DNA of 64,000 nt from Micropterix aruncella (GCA_944548615.1 OX155961.1:23154620-23218619), one strand, 5' to 3'; positions 44,388-55,070 are shown, counted from the first letter of the stretch. Made by a program: numbers and translations. The notes: generated from the sequence alone by a model not told the origin.

Positions 44388-44580
44388 TGAAATCGAAGAC
44401 TATCGCGGTTGTTTGACATTATAAATAGGATAAAACGAATTTACCGCGTGAAATTTGTAGCACCCGACGTGAATTTGTAGCACCCGCACAACGGTGGCTG
44501 GTCACCGAATCGTCGGGTGCTACAAATTTCACGCGGCAAATTCGTTTCTATCCTATTTATAATAGACATGATGTTTAGAT
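44388..44580. mobile_element. Penelope-like 3' ends in inverted orientation
   Basis: 44391-44470 is a minus-strand Penelope 3' end (GACTATCGCGGTTGTTTGAC to GTAGCACCCGACG). 44484-44573 is a plus-strand one (ACAACGGTGGCTGGTCACCG to ATCCTATTTATAAT). They match 47775-47895. A short extra AATTTGTAGCACCCG duplicate lies at the centre. Confidence 0.85.
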
Positions 44581-44587
44581 AATGGAA

Positions 44588-45508
44588 TTATGTGTACTGC
44601 GCATTTTTTCCGCAGGTTGCAGAGACTCCTCCCTGTAAGCACTAAGCAAATCATAGATCAAAATCTGCTTCTGGCATTACTAGACTATGCCGATGTCGCA
44701 TATCTGGATCTCACCGAAAACATACTGCATAAGCTTGAGCGCCTACAGAACATGTATATAAAGTACATATTCAATCTGCGGAAGTATGGCCATGTTTTCG
44801 AGTACAGAGCAAAATTGCAATGGCTCCGTATACGGGACCGGAGAAATTTGCATACCCTTTCACTTCTATGTAATGTTTTACACAATCCTACATCTCCCTC
44901 CTACCTCAACGAGGCTCCTACCGGCTTAGGAAGTCGTGGTCTCCCACTTCGTTTAAGTCAGAATAATACTCTACGTTTCTCAAAACACAAAACCACCTTT
45001 TTTCCTACTCCTTCTCCGTACATGCAGCTCGACTGTGGAATCAGCTTCCCCTAACTATTAGAGGTGCTAGCTCGCTGTCCAACATTAGGCAATCATTGAA
45101 AAAGCACCATTTCATAAAACATATGAACCATAAATCCTAACCTTTCCGTTATCTCCTTCCTTGCCTTACCTTATATTGGCAGTTTATTTATTTCCTTATT
45201 TATTTACTTATTTATTTATTTATTTATATATTAATATATGTATGTATATATGTATTATGTCCTACTAGAAAAATTATTTATTAATTTACTTTTGACTTTA
45301 GATACACACAAAATGCATAATATATGCTATAATTTAAAATTTAATTTTATATATTTTTGTATCTTATTGTACTTCAATATTTGCCTACTCTTCTTTTCAC
45401 ATCAGCATGTTGGTTGACTGGAAATATTGCAATGTAGCAATAAGTCCACCACTGTACCTTATTTTTATTGGGCAATAAAGAGATTTTCATTTATTTCATT
45501 CATTCATT
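44588..45508 (+). pseudogene. LINE RT C-terminal fragment with 3' UTR
   Basis: LLLALLDYADVAYLDLTENI, KLERLQNMYIKYIFNLRK and GSRGLPLRLSQNN, then after a frameshift VHAARLWNQLPLTIRGASS. Same family as 26680-27400. The tail has AATAAAGAG and CATT repeats. Inserted within block B copy 3. Confidence 0.85.
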
Positions 45509-45619
45509 CAACTTCTGCTCATGTTTCTAAGTATTTTCAAAGTTTTTCAATTAATAGAATATTTATCGCATCCACACATATATTAATAATGTAATTGCGT
45601 CATGTAAGCGTCACCTGTA

Positions 45620-45784
45620 TCTATACTAATATTATAAAGAGGTAAAGTTTGTGACGTTGTAGGAAGTAAACTCTGGATCTACTGAACTGATTTTGAAAAT
45701 TCTTTTACCAATAGAAAGCCACCGTTTTTGTGAGTGTATATATTAATCCGAAAAATTTAAAGACTTTTTGGTGGTAGTCGGATT
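45620..45784 (+). mobile_element. Helitron 5' end, truncated by a retroposon
   Basis: TCTATACTAATATTATAAAG preceded by A is a Helitron 5' terminus. It stops where copy L begins. A diverged counterpart lies at 47572-47745. Confidence 0.65.
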
Positions 45785-46760
45785 TGATAGTTGCGACAAC
45801 GGGCGAGCCCGTCACCACAGGACGTTTTAACGATTTTCTCGTTCAGTCGCCCTGCAGTGAACGTAGAAGACTTTGGACAGAACAAATCAAACGTCCAACT
45901 ACGTCACAACCCGCAAGAAGCCAACGCCTTACCGCGAGATAGCCAGTGTTACCTGGCGGGCCGACCCTCGCGCCCTTGCTTCCAATTGTGACCAGATTTC
46001 TCCGGTCTCTCGATTGGTTCCGAGTTCGAGGTCGCTTGCGCGGTCCTCTCCCTTACGAAGCGGTGAAACGGTGTGCACCGAATCTATCGCGGACCAAGGC
46101 GTCCTTTGCCCGACTCTGAACCGGGATCGGATGGCCAATGGTCATTTCAAGAGCAGTCGCCGTAAGGTAGACAACCACCCCCGCTCTATAGGAAACAATA
46201 CAGTTCCCAGACTCCCCCGACTGTTAGTCGGAGAGCACAGTCGATTGGATTGCGCCGCTCGGTGCGCAGACCGTCTGGCGAAAGCAAATCGACTCCCAGA
46301 CTCCCCCGACTAACTAACAGTCGGGGGAGTCTGGAAGCAGTACTGTTTCCTATAGAGTGGGGGTGGTTGCGGACCTTACGGCGACTGCTCTTGAAATGAC
46401 CATCGGCCATCCGATCCTGGGTGAACAGCCGGGCAAAGGACGCTGTGGTCCGCGATAGATTCGGTAAACACCGTTTCACCGCTTCGCACCGCGCAAGCGA
46501 CCTCGATAACCAATCGAGAGACCGGAGTAATTTGGTCACAATTGGAAGTAAAGGCGTGAGTGTAGGCCCGCCGGGTAACATTCCTGTCTATCTCGCTGTT
46601 AAGGCGTTGGCCTCTTACGGGCTTGTGACGTAGCTAGACGGTGGACTGTTTTGTCCTCAAGTCTTCTGCGCTTACTCCAGGGAGATAGAATGACTAATCG
46701 TTAAAACTTCCTAAGGTGACGGGCTCGCCCGTGTAGTCGACAACCCAAGTTGCAACAGAG
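45785..46760. mobile_element. 650-bp retroposon family, copies L+ and L- head to head
   Basis: 45790-46303 is a plus-strand copy missing its 3' quarter. 46304-46758 is a minus-strand copy missing the same part. They meet at a hairpin: CAGACTCCCCCGACT, a short spacer, AGTCGGGGGAGTCTG. Both arms carry the family frame (146 and 131 codons). One inverted-duplication event is likely. Confidence 0.88.
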
Positions 46761-46800
46761 TCTATAAGCACCCTCCCGAGTTACCATGGTGACAAAGAAA

Positions 46801-47094
46801 GTCGCGGTCCGCAAAATATTCAAACTGGATAACCGCTTACGTCAGGTAGACGCAGCTTATGTGACCTCGAACCCGAGACCAGACCGGGGACGGAGAAATC
46901 TGGTAGTAAGGGCGTCAGGTACGCCCGCTGGGTTCACATTACAGTGCCTCGCGGTAAGGCGTTGGCTTCTTACGGGCATGTTGGCGGAGCTAGACTGTGT
47001 TGTCTCTGAGTCACTGTGTAATCACCTCACGGCTGAAAGAACGATCTCTATCGTTATAACTGCCTGAGGTCTCGAATTCGTCCGTTGCAGATGA
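46801..47094 (-). mobile_element. 650-bp retroposon family, copy M (diverged subfamily)
   Basis: Minus strand from GAGCTGTCATCTGCAACGG to the middle of the element (GCGGACCGCGAC). It lacks the 3' half. GTTATAACGATAGAGATCG parallels copy D. Confidence 0.8.
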
Positions 47095-47105
47095 CAGCTC
47101 TAAAG

Positions 47106-47571
47106 TTTACAGAGTCAAAGGCTTTGATAAGTCACAGAACACAGCGATTATTTTGATGCCAATTATTCTTCGGTCTTTAATTATCGCCTTCGGCTAAACT
47201 GGCTTCCCATTGCAAGTTGCATGCAATTAGGCCTATTAGGCCGGGGAACATGGCAGCTGACAGGGAAGGCGCCCGATTCCGCCGCCAAAATTGAATTTAA
47301 CTGACGAACTGCGAACACTCATTGAGGCTATTAATCGAAACTTCCTTAATTTAATCGCAACCTATTAATAACCCTGGAGAGTGGAACGTCAAGAGGGAGG
47401 AGCAACCTTTGCATAGTTAAGGTGCCTTGTTTGGCGATTTGTGTAATGGGTTTGTGTATAGCCTAATTAATAGTAATCAGTGCGATTAGTCAAGTATGAA
47501 TATGGCACGATTACACCGAATGTTAAATATTCTTCCTAAATAATTTTGTGCTTGGCGAAGTAGGTTTGGCG
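47106..47571. other. Unassigned
   Basis: No repeat or ORF recognised. Possibly old unique sequence. Confidence 0.4.
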
Positions 47572-47745
47572 GATTGCTATAATATTATAAAAAAGTAAAG
47601 TTTGTATGTGGGAGGTAATCTACAAAACTACTCATCCGATTTTAAAAATTCTTTTAAAAATGAAAAGCTCCATAATCGACGAGTGCCATAGGCTATATTT
47701 TATTATGATACGTATTGATTTTCAATACGAAACTAGGGTATTTGT
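47572..47745 (+). mobile_element. Helitron 5'-end fragment
   Basis: TATAATATTATAAAAAAGTA, AAAACTACTCATCCGATT and GGCTATATTTTATTATGATA match the 5' leader of the lepidopteran Helitron type seen at 45620. The terminal TC is lost. Confidence 0.5.
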
Positions 47746-47764
47746 AAATTAAGCCAAGGAAAAA

Positions 47765-48550
47765 TGTGCTGGTAAGTTCGAAGACTATCGCGGTTGTTTG
47801 ACATTATAAATAGGATAGAAAACGAAATTACCGCGTGAAATTTGTAGGACCCGACGTTTCGGTGACGTTGCAGCCGCCGTTGTCTAGGGTAAACTGAAGA
47901 GCTGTCAGTCCGTTGTTTTGCGGGTAGGCCGCAAACCGCTGCCGCCACTGCGTAGGTTATAACGGTGGTGGGGGGCCGGGCTCGGAGCGCGGGAATTTTT
48001 AAAATCCGTCTTGCACACAACACTCACTGTATCCTGTTTTACGTCTTTGCGTTCGGCGTTCGGCGGCGGGAACATTTTAAGAAGAGGGTTCCACGTAGAA
48101 GAGAGTTTGTAGCCGTCATCTCTATTGAAGTTCGGAGTTCTTCTTATTTCAATGGCTTCCCGGATCATGCGAGGAAAGTAGAATTGTTCCTTGGATAGAA
48201 CAATGGGATATTGAAACTGCATCCAGTGGTTACTTCCGCTATCCAATATATGTTCGCAGATCGCCGATTTTTCTCGCTGAACGTTTTTAACAGCTTTGAT
48301 GTGTTCTGTCAGTCGCGTAGCTATGGGCCGTTTCGTTTGTCCAACGTAGGCTAGACCGCAGCTGCATTCGACTTTATACACACCCGGGGTTTGCAGTGGT
48401 ATTACATCCTTTACAGGCCTCAAAAATCGAGCTATATTTTGGGTCGGTTTGAAGATCGTTTTTATATCGGATCTGTTTAGCATCTTACTTATTCGATCAG
48501 TCACGCCCTTGACGTATGGTAAGAATGCTCTTGATGAACGAACGAATCCT
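47765..48550 (-). mobile_element. Penelope-like retroelement, 5'-truncated
   Basis: The minus strand carries the GIY-YIG end of the Penelope ORF and its 3' tail, ending GATAGTCTTCG. The same tail occurs at 3790-4056 and, inverted, at 44388-44580. The RT domain is missing. Confidence 0.87.
47905..48549 (-). pseudogene. Penelope GIY-YIG endonuclease domain, open frame
   Basis: The 199-codon frame, open on 15 more codons upstream (AFLPYVKGV), shows the Penelope linker KTIFKPTQNIARFLRPVKD, then the nuclease: GVYKVECSC (GIY), AYVGQTKRPIATRLTEH (YIG with catalytic Arg), HILDSGSNHWMQF, FPRMIREAIEIRRTPNFNRD (including the conserved Glu). The usual C terminus is present. Key residues look intact, but without RT this is a 5'-truncated relic. 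Confidence 0.87.
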
Positions 48551-48734
48551 TATCGAAGCAAATTATCTCTCATCGTAAGCGTTAAATAGAGATAAAAGTA
48601 TTAATATATGGTATGTTCTTAGGTGGTATACTTTAATACGCGTACCTACGTCTAAGAGATAGTTAGCGTGCATCTGAGAGGGACGTCTTAAGTGATTGCA
48701 CTATATACTTAAAAGTAGGGTCTTAAGAGGCCAA

Positions 48735-49030
48735 TAGATTGTTTGTTTGTTTGTTTATACTCTTTATTGTGAAATGTCACAATGGGCGGGTTTATTGTCA
48801 TATGACAATCTCTTACAACCAACCCTACTATGACGTGTTATATGTATGTGAACGTGTAACATGTGTGTGTGTGTGTGTGTGTGTCTTGTTATTGCATTCC
48901 ATCGACAGAATTGAAAATGCAATTCCGTTAATTTGATCCCTACGGAAAATGTTAACCCAGCCGGGAATCGAACCCGGGACCTTACAATGTAAGATGAGGC
49001 GACCTAACCACTATGCCACCGGGCCGTATG
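48735..49030 (-). mobile_element. tRNA-derived SINE
   Basis: The minus strand starts GGCCCGGTGGCATAGTGG (A box TGGCATAGTGG), then the B box GGTTCGATTCC in a perfect T arm CCGGG-TTCGATT-CCCGG. The 5' GGCCCGG can pair with CTGGGTT through wobble pairs. A tRNA-unrelated body with a TG/CA microsatellite (48862-48884) follows, ending in a (CAAA)n tail at 48739-48757. Confidence 0.8.
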
Positions 49031-49039
49031 TCACCCTAC

Positions 49040-49090
49040 TTTACAAGTATTCGAAACTTTACGCGAAGCGAAGCCGCGGGCAACAACTAG
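49040..49090 (+). mobile_element. Helitron 3' terminus
   Basis: ACGCGAAGCGAAGCCGCGG hairpin, then GCAACAACTAG and T. The same terminus as the minus-strand element at 10862. The rest of the element is not identifiable. Confidence 0.6.
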
Positions 49091-49999
49091 TTACTAATGA
49101 AGTTGATGGTTCATCAATTCAAAGAAGGAAATATTAACCTTAGTAGCTTTGTTGTGTGCGCATTGTTCGCCTCTATTTAAGAAATACAAAGTTCTTACTC
49201 TGGCATCAGTGTATAATCTCAGTTGTTTAATGTAAGCTAAAAACAACATATACGTGTGTACGCTTAACTTGCACGTACATGATCAGGACACTTAAAGCGA
49301 TGCCAACATACCCTTCTTCAAAGTCCGTTTGACTACGATCCAAAAGTCATTCATGTATTCGGCCTTCTAGTGCTCTAGACCGTGATGTGGATACAAAATT
49401 ACCCATTGTCTTTATTTATTTATTCATTTATTTATTAAACAAATCAACATTACAGTACAGACGGTGACAGTGCTCTTCACGGCTTTTCAGTAATCTTTTA
49501 AAGACAATACGAGATTTAGAACAATTTTTTTTCAAATATACTTTTTTTTACACATAACCATTTACAAGGTAGACGGCCTGGAAAAAATATTTCGATATCT
49601 TAATATACTTATTATTTATTATGAAAAATAATATCAAATATCTTACTACTATTATTCTTATGTTAAAACATACGAAGTAAACCTCGTAGTAACAATTGAA
49701 TAATGTTTGATTATACATTATAAATATCATTGTTTTACATATGTCATTACTGAGCATTTATCTCTTATTTTGTCTGACTTTGACTACTACACGACTGCCT
49801 GATTAAAAAAGGAATGTAATGTGGTCAGGCATTATCTATGTATGTTTTCCGTTTCCTTATTCTACTAGAACTTCTAAACGCTTAAGCCGATATAGAAGTG
49901 TTGTATTGTTAGAATTGTTATGTCGTCCCGAGTGTCATAGTATCTTGTCATATGTAGGTACTCTATCTCTCCCAATATTAGTAAGTCCAAATGTTAAGT
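49091..49999. other. AT-rich DNA, nothing recognised
   Basis: Includes TTTATTTATT tracts near 49410-49435. No supported gene. Confidence 0.45.
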
Positions 50000-50190
50000 A
50001 AATATCCAAATGTTCAAATGATTAAATCCTCGTATATGTGTTTAGTGTCAAATGAAAGGTATGATTGAGTACATTCCAAAAATATACATGTATCTATATG
50101 GATACATACATAAACCACAAATATTTCATAAACAGCCGTATTTTACACTTTCTGTAACGGCAGTCGTGTTTTTTTAAATATATTTTAAAA
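50000..50190 (-). repeat. Inverted copy of the 765-1090 repeat
   Basis: Ends in CTTTCTGTAACGGCAGTCGTG, the reverse complement of the 765 start. The interior matches the fused form without the MITE. Confidence 0.8.
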
Positions 50191-50339
50191 TATTAGTTTC
50201 AGGCTATTGATTTTAATTTCGGATATTTTTGTTTTGATTTGTTATATTTATATTTTGATTACAGTGTCTTAGACAATTAATATTACGACATATCCAACTG
50301 TATTTGCAATTTTCGCTGAATACAAGACTATTGACGTTT

Positions 50340-50638
50340 GACGTATGTATGAAAGCTTTCGTAGTCTTTCACCAACGATATATTTTTTGTAGGTGAGTGC
50401 TTCATTTGAATTGAAAGCCTCTCATGACTCGGGGCAGTTTCAGGGGAGGGGTTGGTCAGAGTACACGCAGAACCCGCATGCCCATTGCTCTGTAATCAGT
50501 CGGGGAAGTTCGTCGGACGCGACAAGGCGCGAGTACATTCTCTCAGCCTAAGTTGTCAATACTTCAAGTAAGTTTGTTCGTGAGTTAGCAGTGTGCTTTA
50601 ACTTTACATTTTCATTTCTAATTCAAATGACGAGTCAT
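50340..50638 (+). other. GC-richer, promoter- or leader-like stretch, unproven
   Basis: CpG-containing sequence with AATCAGTCGGGG (initiator-like) and a CAAGTAAGTTTG word that could serve as a splice donor near 50565. No coding sequence was recognised. A leader exon or an LTR remnant are both possible. Confidence 0.25.
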
Positions 50639-51476
50639 TTTAACACGCTTCTATTAGCTTTACCTGTATGCAGGGGCGTAGCTACCGCCGTATCTGCCGT
50701 ATCAATTATACGGGGCCCCAACGTGCGTAAGTAATTTTTTTTTAAATTTCATGATAACAGCATGTATCTGGAGGTAATAACTGCATGATTTTTATTCTTG
50801 ACCCTTCCAGTTACAACTGCAACTGCTGAAGGAAGTTTTTCAAAATTAAAACTGATAAAAAAATACATAAGAACTTCGATGGGACATGAACGCCTGTCAG
50901 ACCTGTCACTATTGTCCATAGAGGCAGAAACTTTACGAAAACTATAGTCATCATCAGCTATAAATGATTCAATAAATTAGTTTGCCGAAAAAAAATGCAA
51001 GGAGATTGTATATTTAATTTGAATTATTTGCAAAAATTTTGGAAAAAGTGACAGATAATTATGATGAATAAATATTTCTTTTAATTTTATGCAAATATTT
51101 TTTTTTCTTTTGTGAGAAATCTTTACCCTTCGTAAGGGCCCCCAAACAAATTTTTATACTGGGCCCCGCCATTAACGGAACCTTGCAAGTCGAATTTCAA
51201 CCACCTCTGAAGTCGTATCAAAGTGAAACTCCGTAATCGTGTGTACTTCTGATGACAATACAATAAAATGGTACCATCGAGCCGATCTGAAGATGGATGA
51301 GGAAGGTAGTCACAGGAACTGCATGATGAAGCTAAGTATCCGAGCCGTGCTTGGGCTTGTTGGAATCGGCTTGAGATGTACTCTGGTCTAGAATGATTGC
51401 CAGGGTCTGATGGTGGAGCCGGAAGGTTGACACTGGAATTTTATATCGGAACAACACATCTTAGCCGTGTTATTAC
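50639..51476. mobile_element. TIR/120-bp-array element interrupted by a hAT relic
   Basis: Left end TTTTAACACGCTTCTATTAG. After the hAT piece, GATGACAATACAATAAAATG and GGCTTGTTGGAATCG-like 120-bp units run to GCCGTGTTA near 51472. Same family as 13453-13918. Confidence 0.7.
50671..51185 (+). mobile_element. hAT transposon relic
   Basis: Left TIR CAGGGGCGTAGCTACCG with subterminal GGGGCCCC, mirrored near the right end by GGGCCCCGCC (51163-51172). Between them is only the hAT C-terminal dimerisation block (50796-50947): LTLPVTTATAEGSFSKLKLI and TSMGHERLSDLSLLSIE, then a stop. The transposase core is deleted. Confidence 0.75.
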
Positions 51477-51694
51477 TGACTGCGCCCAGCGGTTTCACCC
51501 GCGTGGTGATGGAAAATTGTGATAATGATGATAGAAAACCATATATCTTTATAAATTATAGCCTATGTGTTATTCTGATGTGTAAGCTATATTATTGTAA
51601 AGTGTGATCAAAATCCATTCAGTAGTTCTTGCGTGAAAGAGTAACAAATATCCATACATACATACAAACTTTCGCGTTTATAATATTAGTAGGA
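51477..51694 (-). mobile_element. Short Helitron, second copy of 37010-37228
   Basis: Minus strand starts TCCTACTAATATTATAAACG after A and ends GGGCGCAGTCAG, where the expected CTAG is mutated. Confidence 0.8.
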
Positions 51695-51704
51695 TATCTT
51701 ATTC

Positions 51705-51855
51705 CGGTCCACCCTAGAAAGGGCTAGTCCCAGTTTGGTGACAGAATCAAATAAGCAAAAGGTTAAGATTTTTCAATTCCGTTCCGGTTATTTTTGTAAG
51801 CAAATCAATGTTTTATAGTAATTCATTCCTTAATAAATAAATAAAATAATAAATA
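51705..51855 (+). mobile_element. LINE 3' end only, with AAAT tail
   Basis: GGTCCACCCTAGAAAGGGCT, TAAGCAAAAGGTTAAG and TCAATGTTTTATAGTAATT match 44150-44295, the 3' UTR and tail of the LINE at 42729. An extreme 5' truncation. Confidence 0.85.
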
Positions 51856-51859
51856 AATG

Positions 51860-51924
51860 TAAAATCTCATCAAAAAATGAAACTACGTTTTTACATAGTT
51901 TTATTTTTCGATGAAATTTTACTT
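51860..51924. repeat. Hairpin with about 27-bp arms
   Basis: GTAAAATCTCATCAAAAAAT... pairs with ...ATTTTTCGATGAAATTTTAC, with a 10-base loop and few mismatches. Confidence 0.9.
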
Positions 51925-52339
51925 TTCCTGACAATTTTATTTATTGATTGACTATATATACTTTTATACAACAACCAACCTTAAACCATTAACCCACCGG
52001 CATAGCCCACCCTAGTTGTAGACCGATTAAAATGACAATATAATTTTATCCGACCCGATTGCACTAATGTTCCTGTGTGCGACGGCCAGACCACCGACGG
52101 AGTTTCTGCTAAGTAAGTAAATAAAGCTGTTGCAGCTCTGCGTTCCTCAGACGGGCAAGTGTTGTTCACTTTATAACTCGATAAACAACTAACACAATAA
52201 TCACTTTTGAGAGTTGCACAACAAGCTACGCTCCGAATAACAATACAGCATAACAAACGACACGTCTATTCAGATGATGGTGGGAATATTGTTATAACGA
52301 TTTTCCCAATGGAAATCGGAGTTACATTATCTATATATT
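51925..52339. other. Unassigned, possible solo-LTR remnant
   Basis: GTAAATAAAGCTG near 52112 could be a poly(A) signal in LTR-like sequence. No second LTR, PBS or coding region supports it. A 91-codon minus frame has no similarity I recognise. Confidence 0.25.
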
Positions 52340-52600
52340 AAATTTAATAACACAGAGGAAAGTATTGTGAACGCACTTTTTAGTGCGTGTGACTGTGTGT
52401 ATTCCTCGACGATAGCGCCCAAACACTTTATTCGATTGAGCTGAAATTCGGCAAGCAGGCATCATTTGGTCATGGCAAGAGTTGAAATTGTGGTTGAAAT
52501 CGGTCCTCCATAAGGCGCGCTAGTCATATTTCAATCTCGAAATATTGAACTTAGAGACCTGAAATTCTGCACACAGATACCTCTTAGAGCTAAAAATACA
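52340..52600 (+). repeat. Diverged copy of the 42235-42540 repeat
   Basis: GGAAAGTATTGTGAACGC, CTCGACGATAGCGCCC and CATATTTCAATCTCGAAATA in the same order. Confidence 0.7.
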
Positions 52601-52737
52601 CTGTTAAATTTTGGGTGCGATATCTCTTATACAAGCGACACAAAAAAAACCCGCCATATATTTAAATCAAATAATAACGTTGACCCGTCTACAATAATCT
52701 ACAAAAATACAATACTAGATTTGTAATCATAATGAAA

Positions 52738-52790
52738 GGGAGGGGGAGGGGGTAGAGGGGAGGTGTCCGGGGCAGGGGGGGGGGTTTCTA
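52738..52790 (+). repeat. Short G-rich tract
   Basis: Purine-rich, several runs of four to ten G. Precedes the LINE and may be part of the same G-rich unit as 53600-54137. Confidence 0.8.
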
Positions 52791-52853
52791 TCCCTTTTTA
52801 TCACGAGTGCTTTAACTTGAAGAAGATAGACCAAGTACTCAGGATGTATAAAG

Positions 52854-53530
52854 TTTTATTTTATTTTATTTTATTTTATTTGGTTAACAAACAGCGTTTA
52901 TACATAACAAACACAAAATATAACAATAAAACTATGACTAATTATATGTTAACACTATCTATCTATAATGTGTACAGTACATATCTCCGTTATTATATCT
53001 TATTTATATATATACATTTTTTAGCAAATTTAATATTATAGAAAAAGAAAAAGAACAAAAAACAAATGGAAATTAAATTTTACATTGAGATTATATACAA
53101 TATTAATTATTTTGTACCAAAGATACATTTTAAAAAACAAAAAATTGCAAAAACAAAAAATTACAAAAAAGCTATTCATGTAAACTGTTCAAGCGATTAA
53201 TAGTCATTATATGAAATACGAGGGACAAAGGACTGATAGGATTTTTTAATGGTTTCCTTAAAGTGACTCTTAACTGATGAAAAAATATCAATGTACCCGA
53301 ACCTATCGTTATACGTTGTCATAGCTCTGTTTATTAAGGAATGTTTCGTGTAATTAGAGTTATATCTCTTTATATAAAACAGATTCGGGTTTCGAGTAAT
53401 GCGAGGAGGAGCCAGAATGGATATCTTCTCGACCAGATACGCACTGTCAAAATTGTTATTTATTACGTTGTAGAGAAACATCATATCGCAAGTTGTACGC
53501 CTATCGCAAGTTGTACGCCTAGTAGTTCAG
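52854..53530 (-). pseudogene. 5'-truncated LINE with TTTTA tail
   Basis: The minus frame 53484-53197 reads FLYNVINNNFDSAYLVEKIS, LAPPRITRNPNLFYIK and SLINRAMTTYND, a LINE ORF2 C terminus. The AT-rich UTR ends in a (TAAAA)n tail (52854-52880). The flanks both contain a CCAAGT(A/G)CT(C/T)AGGATG word, but no exact TSD was found. Confidence 0.75.
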
Positions 53531-53599
53531 GACGGATTCTGCTGTGGGCTCCTATCCCGCCTTATTTAGTGTTTTAATAGATACCCAAGTGCTTAGGAT

Positions 53600-54137
53600 G
53601 CAAAAGGGTTTTTGGGAGGTAGTGTTTGGGGGGGGGAGGTTTGGGGAAAGTTGGGGTTGGAGGGAGGGGTTCAGGGGTGGGGGACGGGGGTTGTTTGAGG
53701 GGGGATTTGGGGGAGAAGTTGTGGGTTTTTTGGGGGTTGGGGGTTGTAGGTTGGGGGTTATGGATCAGGGGTTGGGGAGAGGGGGGGTTTGTTTGAGAGA
53801 AAAAGTTTAGGGGTAGTGAGGGGGTGGAAAGGGTGTGGGATCATGAGGCGGGGGAAGGGGGAAGGGGGTGGGGGAGTTAAGATTTTATTTTCATGTCAAC
53901 AAATAGGCTATATACAGCCTGTTCTAAGGCAGACATTTAAATTGCTGCAATGTATGTATGTGTGAACCCATATAAAAACTAAATAATGAAAAGAACATAA
54001 TAAAATTGAAAGAATGCATACACTAATTTGTCTGGTCTGGGTCTGAGTCCGGGTTTGAGGGATTAGGTTGACGGGGAGGAAGGGTTTGGGTGGACGGGTT
54101 TGGGGGGCTTGACGCGCAGCGGGGGGGGGGGGGGGGG
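53600..54137 (+). repeat. G-rich, strand-asymmetric block ending in G17
   Basis: 53618-53880 consists largely of G runs separated by T, A or TT (TTTGGGGGGGGG-type words). A second patch at 54035-54110 and 17 consecutive G at 54121-54137 follow. An 88-codon frame here is Gly/Trp/Val-rich and not credible. The block meets the loose G-quadruplex pattern repeatedly. Confidence 0.9.
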
Positions 54138-54324
54138 ACAGGTCTACTTGCCGGGAATGTCAGGGTGATAAAATCGTTTTTTTTAATAAAGTAAGCTAGT
54201 TTCTAGGAATCGCTACTCTTGGTATTGTCGAATTGATTTTACATGATTTAAATTAAATGGTAAACTAGTAATTCATTTGTGTAAAGTATAAAATTTTAAA
54301 TTAAATTTTGTTTTAAAATTGAAA

Positions 54325-55070
54325 ACATGCGTTGCTCTTAAATCCTTCCAAAACGCAGACTGTTATCATCGGTAGCAGTTACTTTACCTCGAGGATTAAT
54401 ATAATAGAAATCCTGAAAATCTGTATCGGTGAGGATGAGGTCCCTTTCAGTTTCGAGGTTAAAAACCTTGGTGTCCATATTGACGACAACCTCTAATAGC
54501 GGCCACATATTCGAGAAATGCGACGCAAACTCTTCGGCCGATTTCATTCGCTGAATAGGCTGAAAAATATCCTCCCGGAGGAGAGCAAGATTACTATTTG
54601 TCAGTCTGCTCTCCTCCCCCTTCTGGATTATGGAGATGTCGCATTTATCGACCTCACAGAGGAGTCATCCTTTAAAGTTGAGCGTCTCCAAAATGTTTGC
54701 ATTCGGTATATCCATGGCCTCAGATAATTTGACCACATCACGGAGTACAATGAGAAGCTTCACTGTCTGTCGACCCGGGAGAAAAGAGACATGCGAGTTC
54801 TCTGTATGCTTTTCAAGATCTTGGATGGCGTCGCTCCCAATTATCTTACCGGCAGATTTACTGCACTATCGGCTCATGGACGCCCTCTGAGATCAAAAGA
54901 CAACCTGCTACTCTCTATCCCTAGTCACAGCAGTGATTTATTCTCATTCTCTTTCACCGTGCATGGAGCCCGTCTTTGAAATGCTTTGCCGAAAAATGTG
55001 AGAACCGCGCCAAGCATAACAACTTTTAAAAACAGACTCAGAGAGCATTTGAAACCTTCCAGATAAATTC
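54325..55070 (+). pseudogene. LINE RT C-terminal half
   Basis: EVKNLGVHIDDNL, then MRRKLFGRFHSLNRLKNILP, LLPLLDYGDVAFIDLTEE, KVERLQNVCIRYIHGLR, a stop at 54725, then DHITEYNEKLHCLSTREKRD, AHGRPLRSKDNLLL, VHGARL, another stop, and NALPKNVRTAPS. Same LINE clade as 26680 and 44588. Stops and a frame change make it dead. Confidence 0.83.

Noticed and set aside
47781..47900. Hammerhead ribozyme in the Penelope tail
   Set aside because: A CCGAAACGTC half resembles the GAAA arm, but the CUGANGA core is replaced by CUAGACA in both full tails, so the fold is not supported by eye.
48950..49029. Genuine tRNA gene
   Set aside because: The T arm is perfect, but the acceptor stem needs several wobbles, the anticodon arm does not fold to a normal 7-base loop, and a SINE body with a CAAA tail follows.
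51981..52256. 91-codon minus ORF as a host gene
   Set aside because: No recognisable domain, and a poly(A)-like signal lies inside; LTR or chance more likely.
53544..53810. Gly-rich 88-codon ORF
   Set aside because: Made entirely by G runs; frame content has no protein-like features.
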